From JBBIMS01 sp964531645 (GTDB lineage Bacteria > Acidobacteriota > Aminicenantia > JBFLYD01 > JBBIMS01), in the NCBI GenBank assembly GCA_964531645.1, contig CAZHEF010000019.1, forward strand, positions 1-45,616: DNA of 45,616 bases, given 5' to 3'. Shown here in pieces: positions 19,295-27,956 of the stretch (within the stretch, counting starts at the first letter, position 1; each line of letters opens with the position of its first letter). Both the position numbers and the translations under genes were made by a program. The notes under the pieces are model-generated. The model was not told the DNA's origin, did no database searches, and saw only the letters and a program-made list of their open reading frames with translations.

Positions 19295-21007
19295 ATGTTC
19301 ATTTTTAAAAGAAAGCCCGATTCAAATAGACTTGCTTTAAGCGAAAAATTCAAAAAAATTATTTTTAGATTCTTTTATATTTTCTTCCTTTCATTGACAA
19401 TTATTACATTTTTATTATTACTCATGGTTCTCATTTCTGGTGGGTTCAATATAAAGCTTGGATTTTTAAAGATTTCTTTGAGAGGTCTATCAAATATATC
19501 GATTGAATTTTTTATTTCCTCCTTCCTACTTGCCATATTTTTTTATAAAAAGGTCCGGAATATTTATAGTTTAGTTGCAAAATTTTTTTCCAGGTCTTCC
19601 CATCTCCTCTCCTTTTTAGTACTTTTAATCCTTTTCCTTTATTTTTGGTATTGGGGGTATTCATACCCTGTTAAGGTTGATGGTGATGGTGTTGGTTATT
19701 ACTCTTATCTAAGGTCAATTTTTATGGATGGAGATTTAAATTTTGCAAATGAATTTGAGAAACTCGAAAGCTGGAAATATGGATTACCCTTGCCGGCAGA
19801 TAAGACCTCTACTGGCTATGTTCCAAACCCTTACTCTATCGGTCCTGTAATTCTCTGGTCTCCTTTTTTCCTTCTTGCTCTTCTTATTACTCATATCATT
19901 AATTTATTTGGAGGGAATGTTCTAATCGATGGCTACTCTTCCATCTTTGTTCTTTTTACTTCCGCTGGAACCAAAATTTACGGTTTTCTCGGTATAATCC
20001 TTTTGTGGAAGTCTCTCAGACTTTTTTATAAGGAAGAACCTTCTTTCTTTTCTACAGTTTTTATGATGCTTGCAACGCCTTTGACCTACTATCTTGCATT
20101 TGAGCCTTTTATGTCCCATGTTCATTCATTTTTTTTGATCTCATTGATGTTGTATTTATGGCTCAAGAACCTTGGAGAGGAGTCTTTTAAAAAATGGTTT
20201 AGTTTGGGAGCGATAAATGGACTGATAGCTATCACAAGATGGCAGGACGTTACATTTTTTATCCTTCCTCCTATTTTTCTGATTCTAAATTCCTTCTCCT
20301 TTAGGCATGTTCTTCACTGGATGAAGAAGAATATCGGGTATTTAATCCTTTATATTTTTACTTTTTTAGTCGTCTTTTCTTACCAAATTATCGTTTTCAA
20401 GATAATCTATGGATTCTGGTTTGGGATACCTCAGGGTAGGGATTTCGTCGGATATATTCCCAAATATTTTTTGGAGATTCTTTTTTCACCAAAACATGGT
20501 CTTTTCCAATGGCATCCTATACTGCTTTTTTCTATTGCAGGACTTTTATTGAGCATTCTTAAGAGAAGTCTTCTAAATGGAATTTTTCTGATAGGCTTTC
20601 TCTTTCAATGGTTATTTAATTCAACCCTTCCTCAGTGGTGGGGAGGGGATGCCTTTGGGATGAGAAGACTTATAAATTGCATTCCACTGTTTGCATTTGG
20701 ACTTGCTTCTTTTCTCTCATTTATCCGAAGAGTTCCATTTTTAAAATATTTAGCTATAGCTATTTTCGCTTTTCTTTCTATTATTAACCTCTATGCGATA
20801 GATGGGTACATATTTCAAGTTGTTCCACATGAAGAACCTTTCCCCTTCATAAAAATTTTGAAAGTTTCTCTTCAACAAATTAAAATTTCTTTTATCGGTA
20901 ATCAGATAAAAAATTTAATTGCCTTAGTTGTTTTCCTGTTTTGGATTTTTTATAATCGGTCATTAATTGAAAAGGCTAAATTAGAAAGAGAGGAGATCGA
21001 AAGTTAA
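19295..21007 (+). CDS. Polytopic GT-C-type glycosyltransferase-like protein
   Basis: The product is a 570-residue membrane protein with about 11-12 hydrophobic segments. After the third segment comes a loop, VKVDGDGVGYYSYLRSIF, that resembles the first extracytoplasmic loop of lipid-sugar-dependent GT-C enzymes, where an acidic residue is catalytic. Further loops contain GYVPNPYSIGPVILWSPFF and NSTLPQWWGGDAFGMRRL, patterns common in uncharacterised GT39/ArnT-like proteins. It probably transfers a sugar from a polyprenyl carrier outside the cytoplasmic membrane; donor and acceptor are unknown. It lies just upstream of four GT4-like genes, which supports a role in surface glycan assembly, but a separate promoter stands between them. 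Confidence 0.65.
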   Translation: MFIFKRKPDSNRLALSEKFKKIIFRFFYIFFLSLTIITFLLLLMVLISGGFNIKLGFLKISLRGLSNISIEFFISSFLLAIFFYKKVRNIYSLVAKFFSRSSHLLSFLVLLILFLYFWYWGYSYPVKVDGDGVGYYSYLRSIFMDGDLNFANEFEKLESWKYGLPLPADKTSTGYVPNPYSIGPVILWSPFFLLALLITHIINLFGGNVLIDGYSSIFVLFTSAGTKIYGFLGIILLWKSLRLFYKEEPSFFSTVFMMLATPLTYYLAFEPFMSHVHSFFLISLMLYLWLKNLGEESFKKWFSLGAINGLIAITRWQDVTFFILPPIFLILNSFSFRHVLHWMKKNIGYLILYIFTFLVVFSYQIIVFKIIYGFWFGIPQGRDFVGYIPKYFLEILFSPKHGLFQWHPILLFSIAGLLLSILKRSLLNGIFLIGFLFQWLFNSTLPQWWGGDAFGMRRLINCIPLFAFGLASFLSFIRRVPFLKYLAIAIFAFLSIINLYAIDGYIFQVVPHEEPFPFIKILKVSLQQIKISFIGNQIKNLIALVVFLFWIFYNRSLIEKAKLEREEIES

Positions 21008-21094
21008 ATCAAATAAAGTGATTAAAACAAAAATATAATAAAGTAAGAATCTTGCTTTTGGAACAGATTTTTCTTTAGCCAATCTTTATAGTGC

Positions 21095-21123
21095 TTGTCT
21101 TCAAAACTATTTTTATTTATAAT
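21095..21123 (+). promoter_or_regulatory. Promoter of the GT4 operon
   Basis: TTGTCT and TATAAT are separated by exactly 17 bases. The ATG at 21135 is 12 bases after the -10 box with no Shine-Dalgarno, so a leader of about 5 bases is predicted for the four-gene operon. Confidence 0.6.
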
Positions 21124-21134
21124 CAATCTTTCTC

Positions 21135-22307
21135 ATGGATAGAATCCGAGTAGCCTTTGTTATTCAAAGATATGGTCTGGAAGTGAGTGGAGGTGCAGAG
21201 CTTTATGCCAGGCTTGTAGCAGAAAAAATGAGAAAGCACTGGCATATAGAAGGATTGGCTTCATGTGCCCTTGACTACATTACATGGAAAAATTATTACA
21301 GTGAAGGGGTTGAAGAGATAAATGGAATTCCTGTCAGGAGATTTTCTGTTAAAAAGGAGAGAAACATAGAAGAATTTGGAAAGATCCAGGAAAAGATTTT
21401 TGGTAAAGAGCATAAGTTTGAAGATGAACTGGAATGGGTAAAAGAAAATGGTCCTTACTCTCCCCAACTAATAAATTGGATCAAAAAAAACAGAAAGGAA
21501 TTTGATTTTTTCATTTTTTTCTCCTATAGATATTTTCATTCCTATTTTGGAATCAATGAAGTGCCAGAAAAATCTATCCTTGTTCCAACTGCTGAACATG
21601 ACCCTGCCCTTTCCATGAGAATTTTCAGGGATAATTTTAACAAGCCTAAGGGTATTGTTTATATTAGCCCTGAAGAATGTGAGCTTGTTCAAAATATTTC
21701 TAAAAATTACAATATTCCCTTTGAAATTATTGGGGCTGGCTCTGAAATTATGGAAGGAAATCCTTCAAGATTTAGAGAAAAGTATGGAGTAAATGATAAA
21801 TTTCTAATTTACATAGGTAGAATAGATCCCAATAAAGGATGCAATGAACTTTTTGACTATTTTCTGAGATTTCTCCATGAAACTGGCGAGAAGATAAGAT
21901 TAGTTTTAATTGGCACTCCTGTAATTCCCATTCCTTCCCATCCACTTATAACCCATCTTGGTTTTCTATCAGATCAGGAGAAATTTGACGCCCTTATGGC
22001 TTCAGAACTTCTCTTAATGCCATCCTTTTATGAATCACTTTCCATAGTGACTCTTGAAGCTTTTGGCTCCAGCAAACCAGTCCTTGCCAATGGGAATTGT
22101 GAGGTTTTGAAAGGTCATATTGAAAGGTCAAATGGTGGACTCTATTATGAGAATTATGAAGAGTTCAGAGATGCGCTCCTTTTCCTCCTTAAAGAGAAGG
22201 AAATTGCAGAAGAAATGGGGAAAAGAGGAAGAAAATATTTTGAAGAAAATTACAGCTGGGATGTGATAGAGAGTAAATATTTGAGGCTTGTAGAGAGGAT
22301 TCTATGA
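21135..22307 (+). CDS. GT4-like glycosyltransferase 1
   Basis: The first of four overlapping genes encodes a cytoplasmic GT-B glycosyltransferase of 390 residues. The N-terminal acceptor domain starts FVIQRYGLEVSGGAELYARL, with the GGAE motif typical of GT4. The C-terminal donor domain begins at FLIYIGRIDPNKGCNELFDY and contains an intact E-x7-E motif (ESLSIVTLE) followed by the ERSNGGLYY segment. It should use a nucleotide-sugar donor with retention of configuration; the sugar is not readable. It overlaps the next gene by 4 bases (ATGA), so translation is coupled. It resembles the fourth gene of the operon more than the second and third. Confidence 0.8.
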   Translation: MDRIRVAFVIQRYGLEVSGGAELYARLVAEKMRKHWHIEGLASCALDYITWKNYYSEGVEEINGIPVRRFSVKKERNIEEFGKIQEKIFGKEHKFEDELEWVKENGPYSPQLINWIKKNRKEFDFFIFFSYRYFHSYFGINEVPEKSILVPTAEHDPALSMRIFRDNFNKPKGIVYISPEECELVQNISKNYNIPFEIIGAGSEIMEGNPSRFREKYGVNDKFLIYIGRIDPNKGCNELFDYFLRFLHETGEKIRLVLIGTPVIPIPSHPLITHLGFLSDQEKFDALMASELLLMPSFYESLSIVTLEAFGSSKPVLANGNCEVLKGHIERSNGGLYYENYEEFRDALLFLLKEKEIAEEMGKRGRKYFEENYSWDVIESKYLRLVERIL

Positions 22308-23377
22308 AAATCCATCAGCTCCTCACATCCCTCACATATGGAGATGCTATTTCCGATGAGGCAATTGCTATAAAGAAAATTCTTGAAGAGGAAGGATTGG
22401 AAGCCCATATCTTCTCCCATTTTTATCATCCAAAAGTTCTTCGTTTTCTCAGTAGAAAAGAGGAATTTTTTGATATTGTTGAACCAGATGATATTGTTAT
22501 TTTTCACTTCTCAATCGGCTCTCCCATTTCAAAACTTTACAAATCAGCAAAAAACAAGAGAATCATGATTTATCACAATATCACTCCCTTTCAATTTTTT
22601 GTTGATTTCCAGAAAGAAGTTGCAAAATACACTTATCTTGGCAGAGTTGAGCTTAAAGATTTTGTTGATATAACCCATCTTGCCCTTGGAGACTCAGATT
22701 TCAATAGAAAAGAGCTTGAGGAATCTGGTTATAAGAGGACCGCAGTTCTTCCGATTATAAGGGACTTCGAAGCCTTTGATAATGCGAAAAAGACAGCAAT
22801 AGATTATATTTTCTCCGATGGGAAAACAAACATTATTTTTGTTGGAAGAATAATTCCCAACAAGGGAGTTCATCACCTCATCCTTGCCTTTAACATTTAC
22901 AAAAAAGAATTCAATCCATCTTCCAGACTCCTTATAGTAGGCGAATATGCGGGATTTGAAAGATACTATTATTCCCTTCTTGATTTGACAAAATCATTGA
23001 AAATCGAAGATGTTCATTTCTCTGGACATGTTACCTTTGGTGAACTGGTTTCTTTTTACAGAGTTGCCAGTGTTTTTGTGATTCTTTCAGAGCATGAGGG
23101 GTTCTGCGTTCCTATTATTGAGTCCTTTTATATGGGAATCCCTGTTATTGCTTTCTCATCCACTGCAGTGCCTGAAACAATGGAGGGTGCAGGAATTTTA
23201 CTGGAAAAGAAGGATCCTCTTTATGTTGCTCAGGCAATTGACAGGGTTGTAAGAGATAGGAAATACAGGGAAGAGGTAATTTCAAAGCAAAAAATCGTCT
23301 TTCAAAAATATAAAAAAGCTAACCTTAAAAAAATGCTTTTGAAATACCTATACGAGGTGAAAGAAATTGAGGATTGA
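22304..23377 (+). CDS. GT4-like glycosyltransferase 2
   Basis: This 357-residue GT-B enzyme starts KIHQLLTSLTYGDAISDEAI, which closely parallels the start of the next gene, so the two look like tandem duplicates. The donor domain has NIIFVGRIIPNKGVHHLILA and an intact E-x7-E motif in SEHEGFCVPIIESF. The segment MIYHNITPFQFF is shared with the next gene. Its start codon overlaps the previous stop (ATGA) and its end overlaps the next gene by 11 bases. It probably adds one sugar to a lipid-linked or surface glycan in the cytoplasm. Confidence 0.8.
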   Translation: MKIHQLLTSLTYGDAISDEAIAIKKILEEEGLEAHIFSHFYHPKVLRFLSRKEEFFDIVEPDDIVIFHFSIGSPISKLYKSAKNKRIMIYHNITPFQFFVDFQKEVAKYTYLGRVELKDFVDITHLALGDSDFNRKELEESGYKRTAVLPIIRDFEAFDNAKKTAIDYIFSDGKTNIIFVGRIIPNKGVHHLILAFNIYKKEFNPSSRLLIVGEYAGFERYYYSLLDLTKSLKIEDVHFSGHVTFGELVSFYRVASVFVILSEHEGFCVPIIESFYMGIPVIAFSSTAVPETMEGAGILLEKKDPLYVAQAIDRVVRDRKYREEVISKQKIVFQKYKKANLKKMLLKYLYEVKEIED

Positions 23378-24422
23378 TCAGCTTCTTCCTGCCTTTCATT
23401 ACGGAGATGCCATTGGAAGTGAAGCTCTCTTCATAAGGGATTCATTAAGAAATAAGGGGATTAGCTCTGATATTTACTGTATTGATACAGATCCAGGCCT
23501 TGAGAACGATGCAATAAATTATGAGGAGTGGGACAGAGCGTCAGACATTTCTATTCTTCATTATGCAATACCATCTCCCCTCAATCAGCTTCTTAAAGAG
23601 GCTAAGGGTAAAAAAGTTATAATTTACCACAACATAACCCCCCATGAGTTTTTTCTTTCCTTTGATTCTAAGATGGTTAGAATATGCTATGAGGGAAGAA
23701 GACAACTTAAGGAACTACTCCCCCATTTAGATTTTGTTCTATGCGACTCTCCTTTCAATGAACAGGAAATAAGGGAACTCGGGTTTGAGAAAACAGGTAT
23801 TCTACCCCTTTTCATTGATTGGAGAAGATATGAAACGAAGGGAGAATTCTTTATAAAAGAAATATTTTCTGACGATATCCCCAATATTCTATTTGTGGGA
23901 AGGGTTGTCCCCAATAAAAAGATTGATGATTTGATAAGATTTGTTGCATATTATAAAAAATTTATTTCACCCATGATAAGACTTTTGATTGTAGGAAAAA
24001 CCTTTTCTTGTCCTCCTTATTTTGACTCCTTAATAAAATTAATGGCGAAACTCAAAGTATCCAAGGACGAAGTCCTTTTCCTGGACCACATCCCTGATTC
24101 TGAACTGGCTGAATTATACAGAGTTTCAAAGGTTTTCCTCTCAATGAGTGAGCATGAAGGATTTTTCCTTCCAGCGGTTGAAAGCATGTATTTCGACCTT
24201 CCGGTTGTTGCTTACAATTCCTCCGCAGTTCCATTTACTCTTGGGGATGCGGGAATAATTTTTGAGGAAAAGAGGATTGATGAAGTTGCAGAGATAGTCC
24301 ACAGAGTCATTTACGATGAATCGTTAAGGGAATCCGTCCTTGAATCCCAGAGAAGAAGGCTTGAATACTTTAAAAATCTTGACCATTTAAAGATTCTTCT
24401 AAGTTATCTTGAGGCTTTATGA
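23367..24422 (+). CDS. GT4-like glycosyltransferase 3
   Basis: This 351-residue paralogue of the preceding gene has the same opening pattern (RIDQLLPAFHYGDAIGSEAL), the same IIYHNITPHEFF segment, the donor-domain start ILFVGRVVPNKKIDDLI and the E-x7-E motif in SEHEGFFLPAVESM. It starts with TTG, preceded by GAGGTGA about 4 bases upstream inside the end of the previous gene. It ends with an ATGA overlap into the fourth gene. Two adjacent diverged copies suggest addition of two related sugars or repeated linkages, which is inference. Confidence 0.8.
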   Translation: MRIDQLLPAFHYGDAIGSEALFIRDSLRNKGISSDIYCIDTDPGLENDAINYEEWDRASDISILHYAIPSPLNQLLKEAKGKKVIIYHNITPHEFFLSFDSKMVRICYEGRRQLKELLPHLDFVLCDSPFNEQEIRELGFEKTGILPLFIDWRRYETKGEFFIKEIFSDDIPNILFVGRVVPNKKIDDLIRFVAYYKKFISPMIRLLIVGKTFSCPPYFDSLIKLMAKLKVSKDEVLFLDHIPDSELAELYRVSKVFLSMSEHEGFFLPAVESMYFDLPVVAYNSSAVPFTLGDAGIIFEEKRIDEVAEIVHRVIYDESLRESVLESQRRRLEYFKNLDHLKILLSYLEAL

Positions 24423-25447
24423 ATCTTGCTTTTGTAATTGCTAATTATGGAATTGAAAAATTTGAACCTCTTGAAATATATTGCAGAGCAAATGCAGAAA
24501 ATCTTTACAGAAGAGGGATTGATGTTGTAATTTATACAAGCACAAATGGAAGAGAAAAGGGTGAATACATTTTAAATGGTGTGCTGATAAAGAGATTCGA
24601 ATTAGAAAAGGGAAAGACTTTCTCACCTCATCTTTTGAAAAAGCTCATTGAAGAAGAGAAAAACTATGATGCCATTCTCTTTTTTGGGCTTCACCATTAT
24701 GAAAATATTAAAGGAGCTGAAAGATTAAAAGGGAAAGAAATCCTTGTCCCTTATCTTTACGAAAAAGTAGAAGAAAAAGATTATCTTTCAAGAATTTTCT
24801 CTAAATTTGATGGTCTTGTTTTCATTACAGAAAGAGAAAAGGAAAATTTTAAATTGGGATTTAAGAAAAGCGAAGTTATTGAACCATGTATAGATATCAA
24901 AATAAAGATTGCTCCTGACCAGTTCAGAAAAAGAAATTTTATTTTTTCAGATTATATTCTATGTTATGGAAAGGATGAGGATTTAAAGGAAATCTTTGAG
25001 AATTTCAAAATTTTAAAAAGGAAATTCCCATTTCTCACCCTTGTTGTTTTAGGTGAATACTCAAGAAAATTCCCCTTTGACCCTGACATAAAATACATAG
25101 AGATTGGAGAAGAAAAAGAAAGGTTAGAATGTGTAAAGGGTTCCCTCTTTACCCTTTTCCCATCAGAGGAAGACAATCCTGACTACTTCTTCTTTGAATC
25201 ATTGAGTCTTGGAGTTCCTGCAGTCATAAATGAAAGAAAAGAGACTCTCGTTGATTACTGTTCAAAAAGTAATGGTGGATTATGGTATTCAGGAAAAGAA
25301 GAATTCTTGGAGATAGCTTCTCTTCTTGTAAAAGACAGATTATTGAGAAATGGAATGGGAATAAAAGCACAAAAATACATAAAAGAAAATCACTCTCCCC
25401 AAAAAATTTTCTTAAAGTGGAAGGAGTTCTTGAGCTCGTTTATTTGA
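24419..25447 (+). CDS. GT4-like glycosyltransferase 4, degenerate donor motif
   Basis: The last gene of the operon (342 residues) looks related to the first: NLAFVIANYGIEKFEPLEIY at the start, and SKSNGGLWYSGKEEFLEIA near the end. The donor-domain entry is short (FSDYILCYGKDEDLKEIF). At the E-x7-E position it reads EEDNPDYFFFE, where an Asp or a shifted Glu takes the place of the first Glu. It may be a weak or altered enzyme, or a non-catalytic partner of the first. Its stop lies only 11 bases from the stop of the convergent ATPase gene, with no visible terminator hairpin between. Confidence 0.7.
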   Translation: MNLAFVIANYGIEKFEPLEIYCRANAENLYRRGIDVVIYTSTNGREKGEYILNGVLIKRFELEKGKTFSPHLLKKLIEEEKNYDAILFFGLHHYENIKGAERLKGKEILVPYLYEKVEEKDYLSRIFSKFDGLVFITEREKENFKLGFKKSEVIEPCIDIKIKIAPDQFRKRNFIFSDYILCYGKDEDLKEIFENFKILKRKFPFLTLVVLGEYSRKFPFDPDIKYIEIGEEKERLECVKGSLFTLFPSEEDNPDYFFFESLSLGVPAVINERKETLVDYCSKSNGGLWYSGKEEFLEIASLLVKDRLLRNGMGIKAQKYIKENHSPQKIFLKWKEFLSSFI

Positions 25448-25458
25448 AGTTCTCTGTT

Positions 25459-26700
25459 TTAAAGTAGCTCCCAGAAAGGCAAAAATTTCAAATTTGTTCT
25501 TTCAGACCTCAATTCTCCAGAGAAAGAAAGATTGACTATCCACGCCTCATCGGGTTGATATTTTGAAATGAAACTTTTGAGGGAACGTTTAACCTCTGGA
25601 GAGAGCAATCTTTTGCACTTAACCTCCACAGGTATAATCCTGTCTTTTAAATCTATTATAAAGTCAACTTCAGCCTTTTCTTTACTTCTCCAATAGTGTA
25701 TTTCTGCCCCTTCTCTGGAGAATTTGTCAATGAGAAGATTTAAAATAAGATTTTGAAATAAGAAACCCGATTCAGTTAAATCATCCATTTTCCCGAATTT
25801 CCCAACACTGTAATTTCTAAGCCCTATATCATAAAAATAAACAACCGGTGACTTTGAAATCTCTTTTCTGATATTGCGGTAAAAGGGAGTTAACTTTCGA
25901 ATAACAAATGTTTTCTCTGTATAGTAAAAATATTTTTTAATTGTTGGAAGAGATAGACCCAATGTAGAAGAAAGTTCTGTAAAATTCACCATTCTTCCTA
26001 TCTGGCTTGCAAGAATTTTTATCAATTTTGAAAAAGCATCAGTCCTTTCAACTCCGAGGAAAAAGGATATGTCCTTTTCTATGTAGCTTCGGTAAATCTC
26101 ATCAATCATGTTTATCCTTTCAGAAAGAGTTTCTTCGAGAATTGCTCTTGGATAACCACCAAAATTTATGTAATCCATCAATAGATTTATTGCGTTTGGG
26201 TCAATCTTGAAATATTCCTGAAGCCTATTTTCATATTTATAATCAGTTTTAAAATTAATGAATTCTTTCAAGGATATCGTGTTTAGTTCAAAGAGCCTTT
26301 TTCTCCCAATTAATGATTCATGAACGCTCTCTTTTAATTCCACACTTCCAGAACCGGAAACTATGAATTTATATGGCAAATCCATATCGTAAAGACCTTT
26401 TAGAAACAAGCCCGCATTTTCTTTTCTCTGGATTTCATCAATAAATACATAGGCTTTATTCATTCCAAACTCAAGTTTAAGCTTATTTATAAGAGAATCC
26501 TGAGATTTGAAATAAGGCCAGTCCCTTTCAAAATCAAGGCTGAAAAAGATTGTTTTTTCCCCCTTCTTATTGAGAAGATCTGCAAGAAGGTTCATCAGTG
26601 TAGTTTTTCCGGCCTGCCTGGGACCAATTATTAAAGAAATTTCTTTTCTTTCAAGATGTTTCAAAAGTTCTTCAAGAATATAACGCTTAATTAAACGCAT
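25459..26700 (-). CDS. DUF4143-type AAA ATPase 1
   Basis: This 413-residue protein has an N-terminal AAA ATPase domain with Walker A GPRQAGKTTL (about residues 26-35) and Walker B AYVFIDEIQ, followed by a DUF4143-like C-terminal domain ending in a PD-(D/E)xK-like segment (EVDFIIDLKDRIIPVEVKC). Such proteins are abundant in anaerobic and thermophilic genomes, often near defence genes, and their role is unresolved. It is divergent from cas6, sharing about 150 bases of intergenic DNA with it, and convergent with the GT4 operon. Its own promoter predicts a leaderless mRNA. A second member of the same family is inserted inside the cas operon at 35323. Confidence 0.8.
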   Translation of the reverse strand: MRLIKRYILEELLKHLERKEISLIIGPRQAGKTTLMNLLADLLNKKGEKTIFFSLDFERDWPYFKSQDSLINKLKLEFGMNKAYVFIDEIQRKENAGLFLKGLYDMDLPYKFIVSGSGSVELKESVHESLIGRKRLFELNTISLKEFINFKTDYKYENRLQEYFKIDPNAINLLMDYINFGGYPRAILEETLSERINMIDEIYRSYIEKDISFFLGVERTDAFSKLIKILASQIGRMVNFTELSSTLGLSLPTIKKYFYYTEKTFVIRKLTPFYRNIRKEISKSPVVYFYDIGLRNYSVGKFGKMDDLTESGFLFQNLILNLLIDKFSREGAEIHYWRSKEKAEVDFIIDLKDRIIPVEVKCKRLLSPEVKRSLKSFISKYQPDEAWIVNLSFSGELRSERTNLKFLPFWELL

Positions 26701-26705
26701 ATTTT

Positions 26706-26734
26706 ATTTTAAGTCTGAGAAAAATTAAAATCAA
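26706..26734 (-). promoter_or_regulatory. Promoter of DUF4143-type ATPase 1
   Basis: On the minus strand TTGATT and TAAAAT are separated by 17 bases. The ATG is 6 bases after the -10 box with no Shine-Dalgarno, so transcription should begin at the start codon. Confidence 0.5.
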
Positions 26735-26805
26735 GTTTCAAAATTATCGGGTTTTTCAAGAAATTTCTTTCGGTATGAAATCCCCTTATGGGTAAAAACA
26801 TGGGC

Positions 26806-26838
26806 TTGACATATATCAAAAAAAATGTAATTTTGATA
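26806..26838 (+). promoter_or_regulatory. cas6 operon promoter overlapping an inverted repeat
   Basis: A consensus -35 TTGACA (26806-26811) is followed after 16 bases by TAATTT. A perfect 8-base inverted repeat, TATCAAAA (26814-26821) and TTTTGATA (26831-26838) with a 9-base centre, covers the spacer and the -10 region. It could be an operator for a dimeric repressor. An AGAGGG ribosome site and the TTG start of cas6 follow. Confidence 0.5.
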
Positions 26839-26852
26839 AAAAGAGGGATAAA

Positions 26853-27641
26853 TTGAGAATAGAGGTAGAATTACTGTCCAATGGTTCTTTTAGCTTCCCG
26901 AAGGACTATAGAAACTACTTTATGTCCTTTCTTAAATCAGTATTCACAAAGGCGGGTGTTTTAGAAAGCTTTTATGAGGAAAAAAGGACTAAACCTTTTG
27001 TTTTCTCTGTCTGGCTTGGTGATAAATTTGAGATTGAAGGTGAGAGAATCCATTCAGGCGATAGAATTTATCTTCTTTTCTCAACAGGAGAGCCTTCCAT
27101 TTTAACCTATTTCTATAACGGTGTAATTTCCATAAAAGAAAGAAATGAAAACATTCTTTTAGGCAGGACTAAGTTACAGATAAAAAATATAACCCTACAG
27201 CCATTGAGAAGGATTAAAGATAAAAAAATACTTTGCAAAACAAAAGGAATTTCTGTTCTTACAAATCCCGAGGCATCAGCAAGAAATTTTAAAAATTGGT
27301 ATATAATCCCTACCGACGACATAGAGCTTTTTAATAAAGTTTTGAAAAAAAGGACAAATGAAAGGTATGAAAGAATTAGAGGGAAGAAAGGGAATTTTGG
27401 AATTGAGCTGAAGCCATTAACCGATGATGAGTTTTTTATCTTAAAATCTCTGCAAAAGGAGAGAAGGAATTTTGAAAAACCAATAAATGAAACCATTGTA
27501 AAACATTACGGAGCCTATTTAAGAGGCTTCAGGGGGTTTTTCTTTCTTGAGAGAGATAAGGAGATATTGCAATTTGTCTATGACTATGGTCTCGGTGTAA
27601 GGACAGGACAGGGATTTGGAATGATTGAGCTTTTAGGTTAA
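26853..27641 (+). CDS. cas6: Cas6 CRISPR RNA endoribonuclease
   Basis: The product cuts the CRISPR precursor RNA within its repeats to make guide RNAs. It has 262 residues, the usual size. The N-terminus (RIEVELLSNGSFSFPKDYRN) begins the first RAMP (ferredoxin-like) fold, and the C-terminal glycine-rich loop GLGVRTGQGFGMIEL is the hallmark of Cas6 in type I-B. The start is TTG, with AGAGGG 4-9 bases upstream and no better ATG nearby. It is the first gene of the cas operon and the next gene, a toxin-antitoxin-like one, starts 3 bases after its stop. The gene looks intact, unlike cas8b, cas7, cas5 and cas1 in the same operon. Confidence 0.85.
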   Translation: MRIEVELLSNGSFSFPKDYRNYFMSFLKSVFTKAGVLESFYEEKRTKPFVFSVWLGDKFEIEGERIHSGDRIYLLFSTGEPSILTYFYNGVISIKERNENILLGRTKLQIKNITLQPLRRIKDKKILCKTKGISVLTNPEASARNFKNWYIIPTDDIELFNKVLKKRTNERYERIRGKKGNFGIELKPLTDDEFFILKSLQKERRNFEKPINETIVKHYGAYLRGFRGFFFLERDKEILQFVYDYGLGVRTGQGFGMIELLG

Positions 27642-27644
27642 GGG

Positions 27645-27956
27645 ATGAAAACTTATAGTAAAAGGGATTCACAATCAAATTCAAGAACTCAGCCAATGTT
27701 GCTGAGAATAAAACCATCATATACAACAACTGTCAAAATTCCTCAAAAATACAAATCCTTTTTCTGGGATTGTCCCTATGGAAAAGTAATTCTTGAGAAG
27801 TTCATCTTAAGAATTCTTCAATATGGAAGTTTTGAAGAGATTAAAGAGGTTTATAGAAAATACTCGCAAGAAACTCTGGATATAGCTTTTAAATATCCCT
27901 GTATAAAGCGAGGTGTTAAGTTCTGGATAAAGTGGTGGAGGGAAAATGGAATTTGA
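27645..27956 (+). CDS. DUF6922-like small protein, pair 1
   Basis: This is a 103-residue basic protein. Its core (FFWD near residue 41, then RILQYGSFEEIKEVYRKYS, and a C-terminal KFWIKWW) resembles the small DUF6922-type proteins that usually precede AbiEii-like nucleotidyltransferases, where they are the likely antitoxin partner; this family call is from memory. It starts 3 bases after cas6 and overlaps the next gene by 11 bases, so cas6, this gene and the nucleotidyltransferase form one coupled unit. It is a diverged paralogue of the gene at 28516: both share a FWD motif, a hydrophobic helix with RxL and a terminal FW. Confidence 0.6.
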   Translation: MKTYSKRDSQSNSRTQPMLLRIKPSYTTTVKIPQKYKSFFWDCPYGKVILEKFILRILQYGSFEEIKEVYRKYSQETLDIAFKYPCIKRGVKFWIKWWRENGI

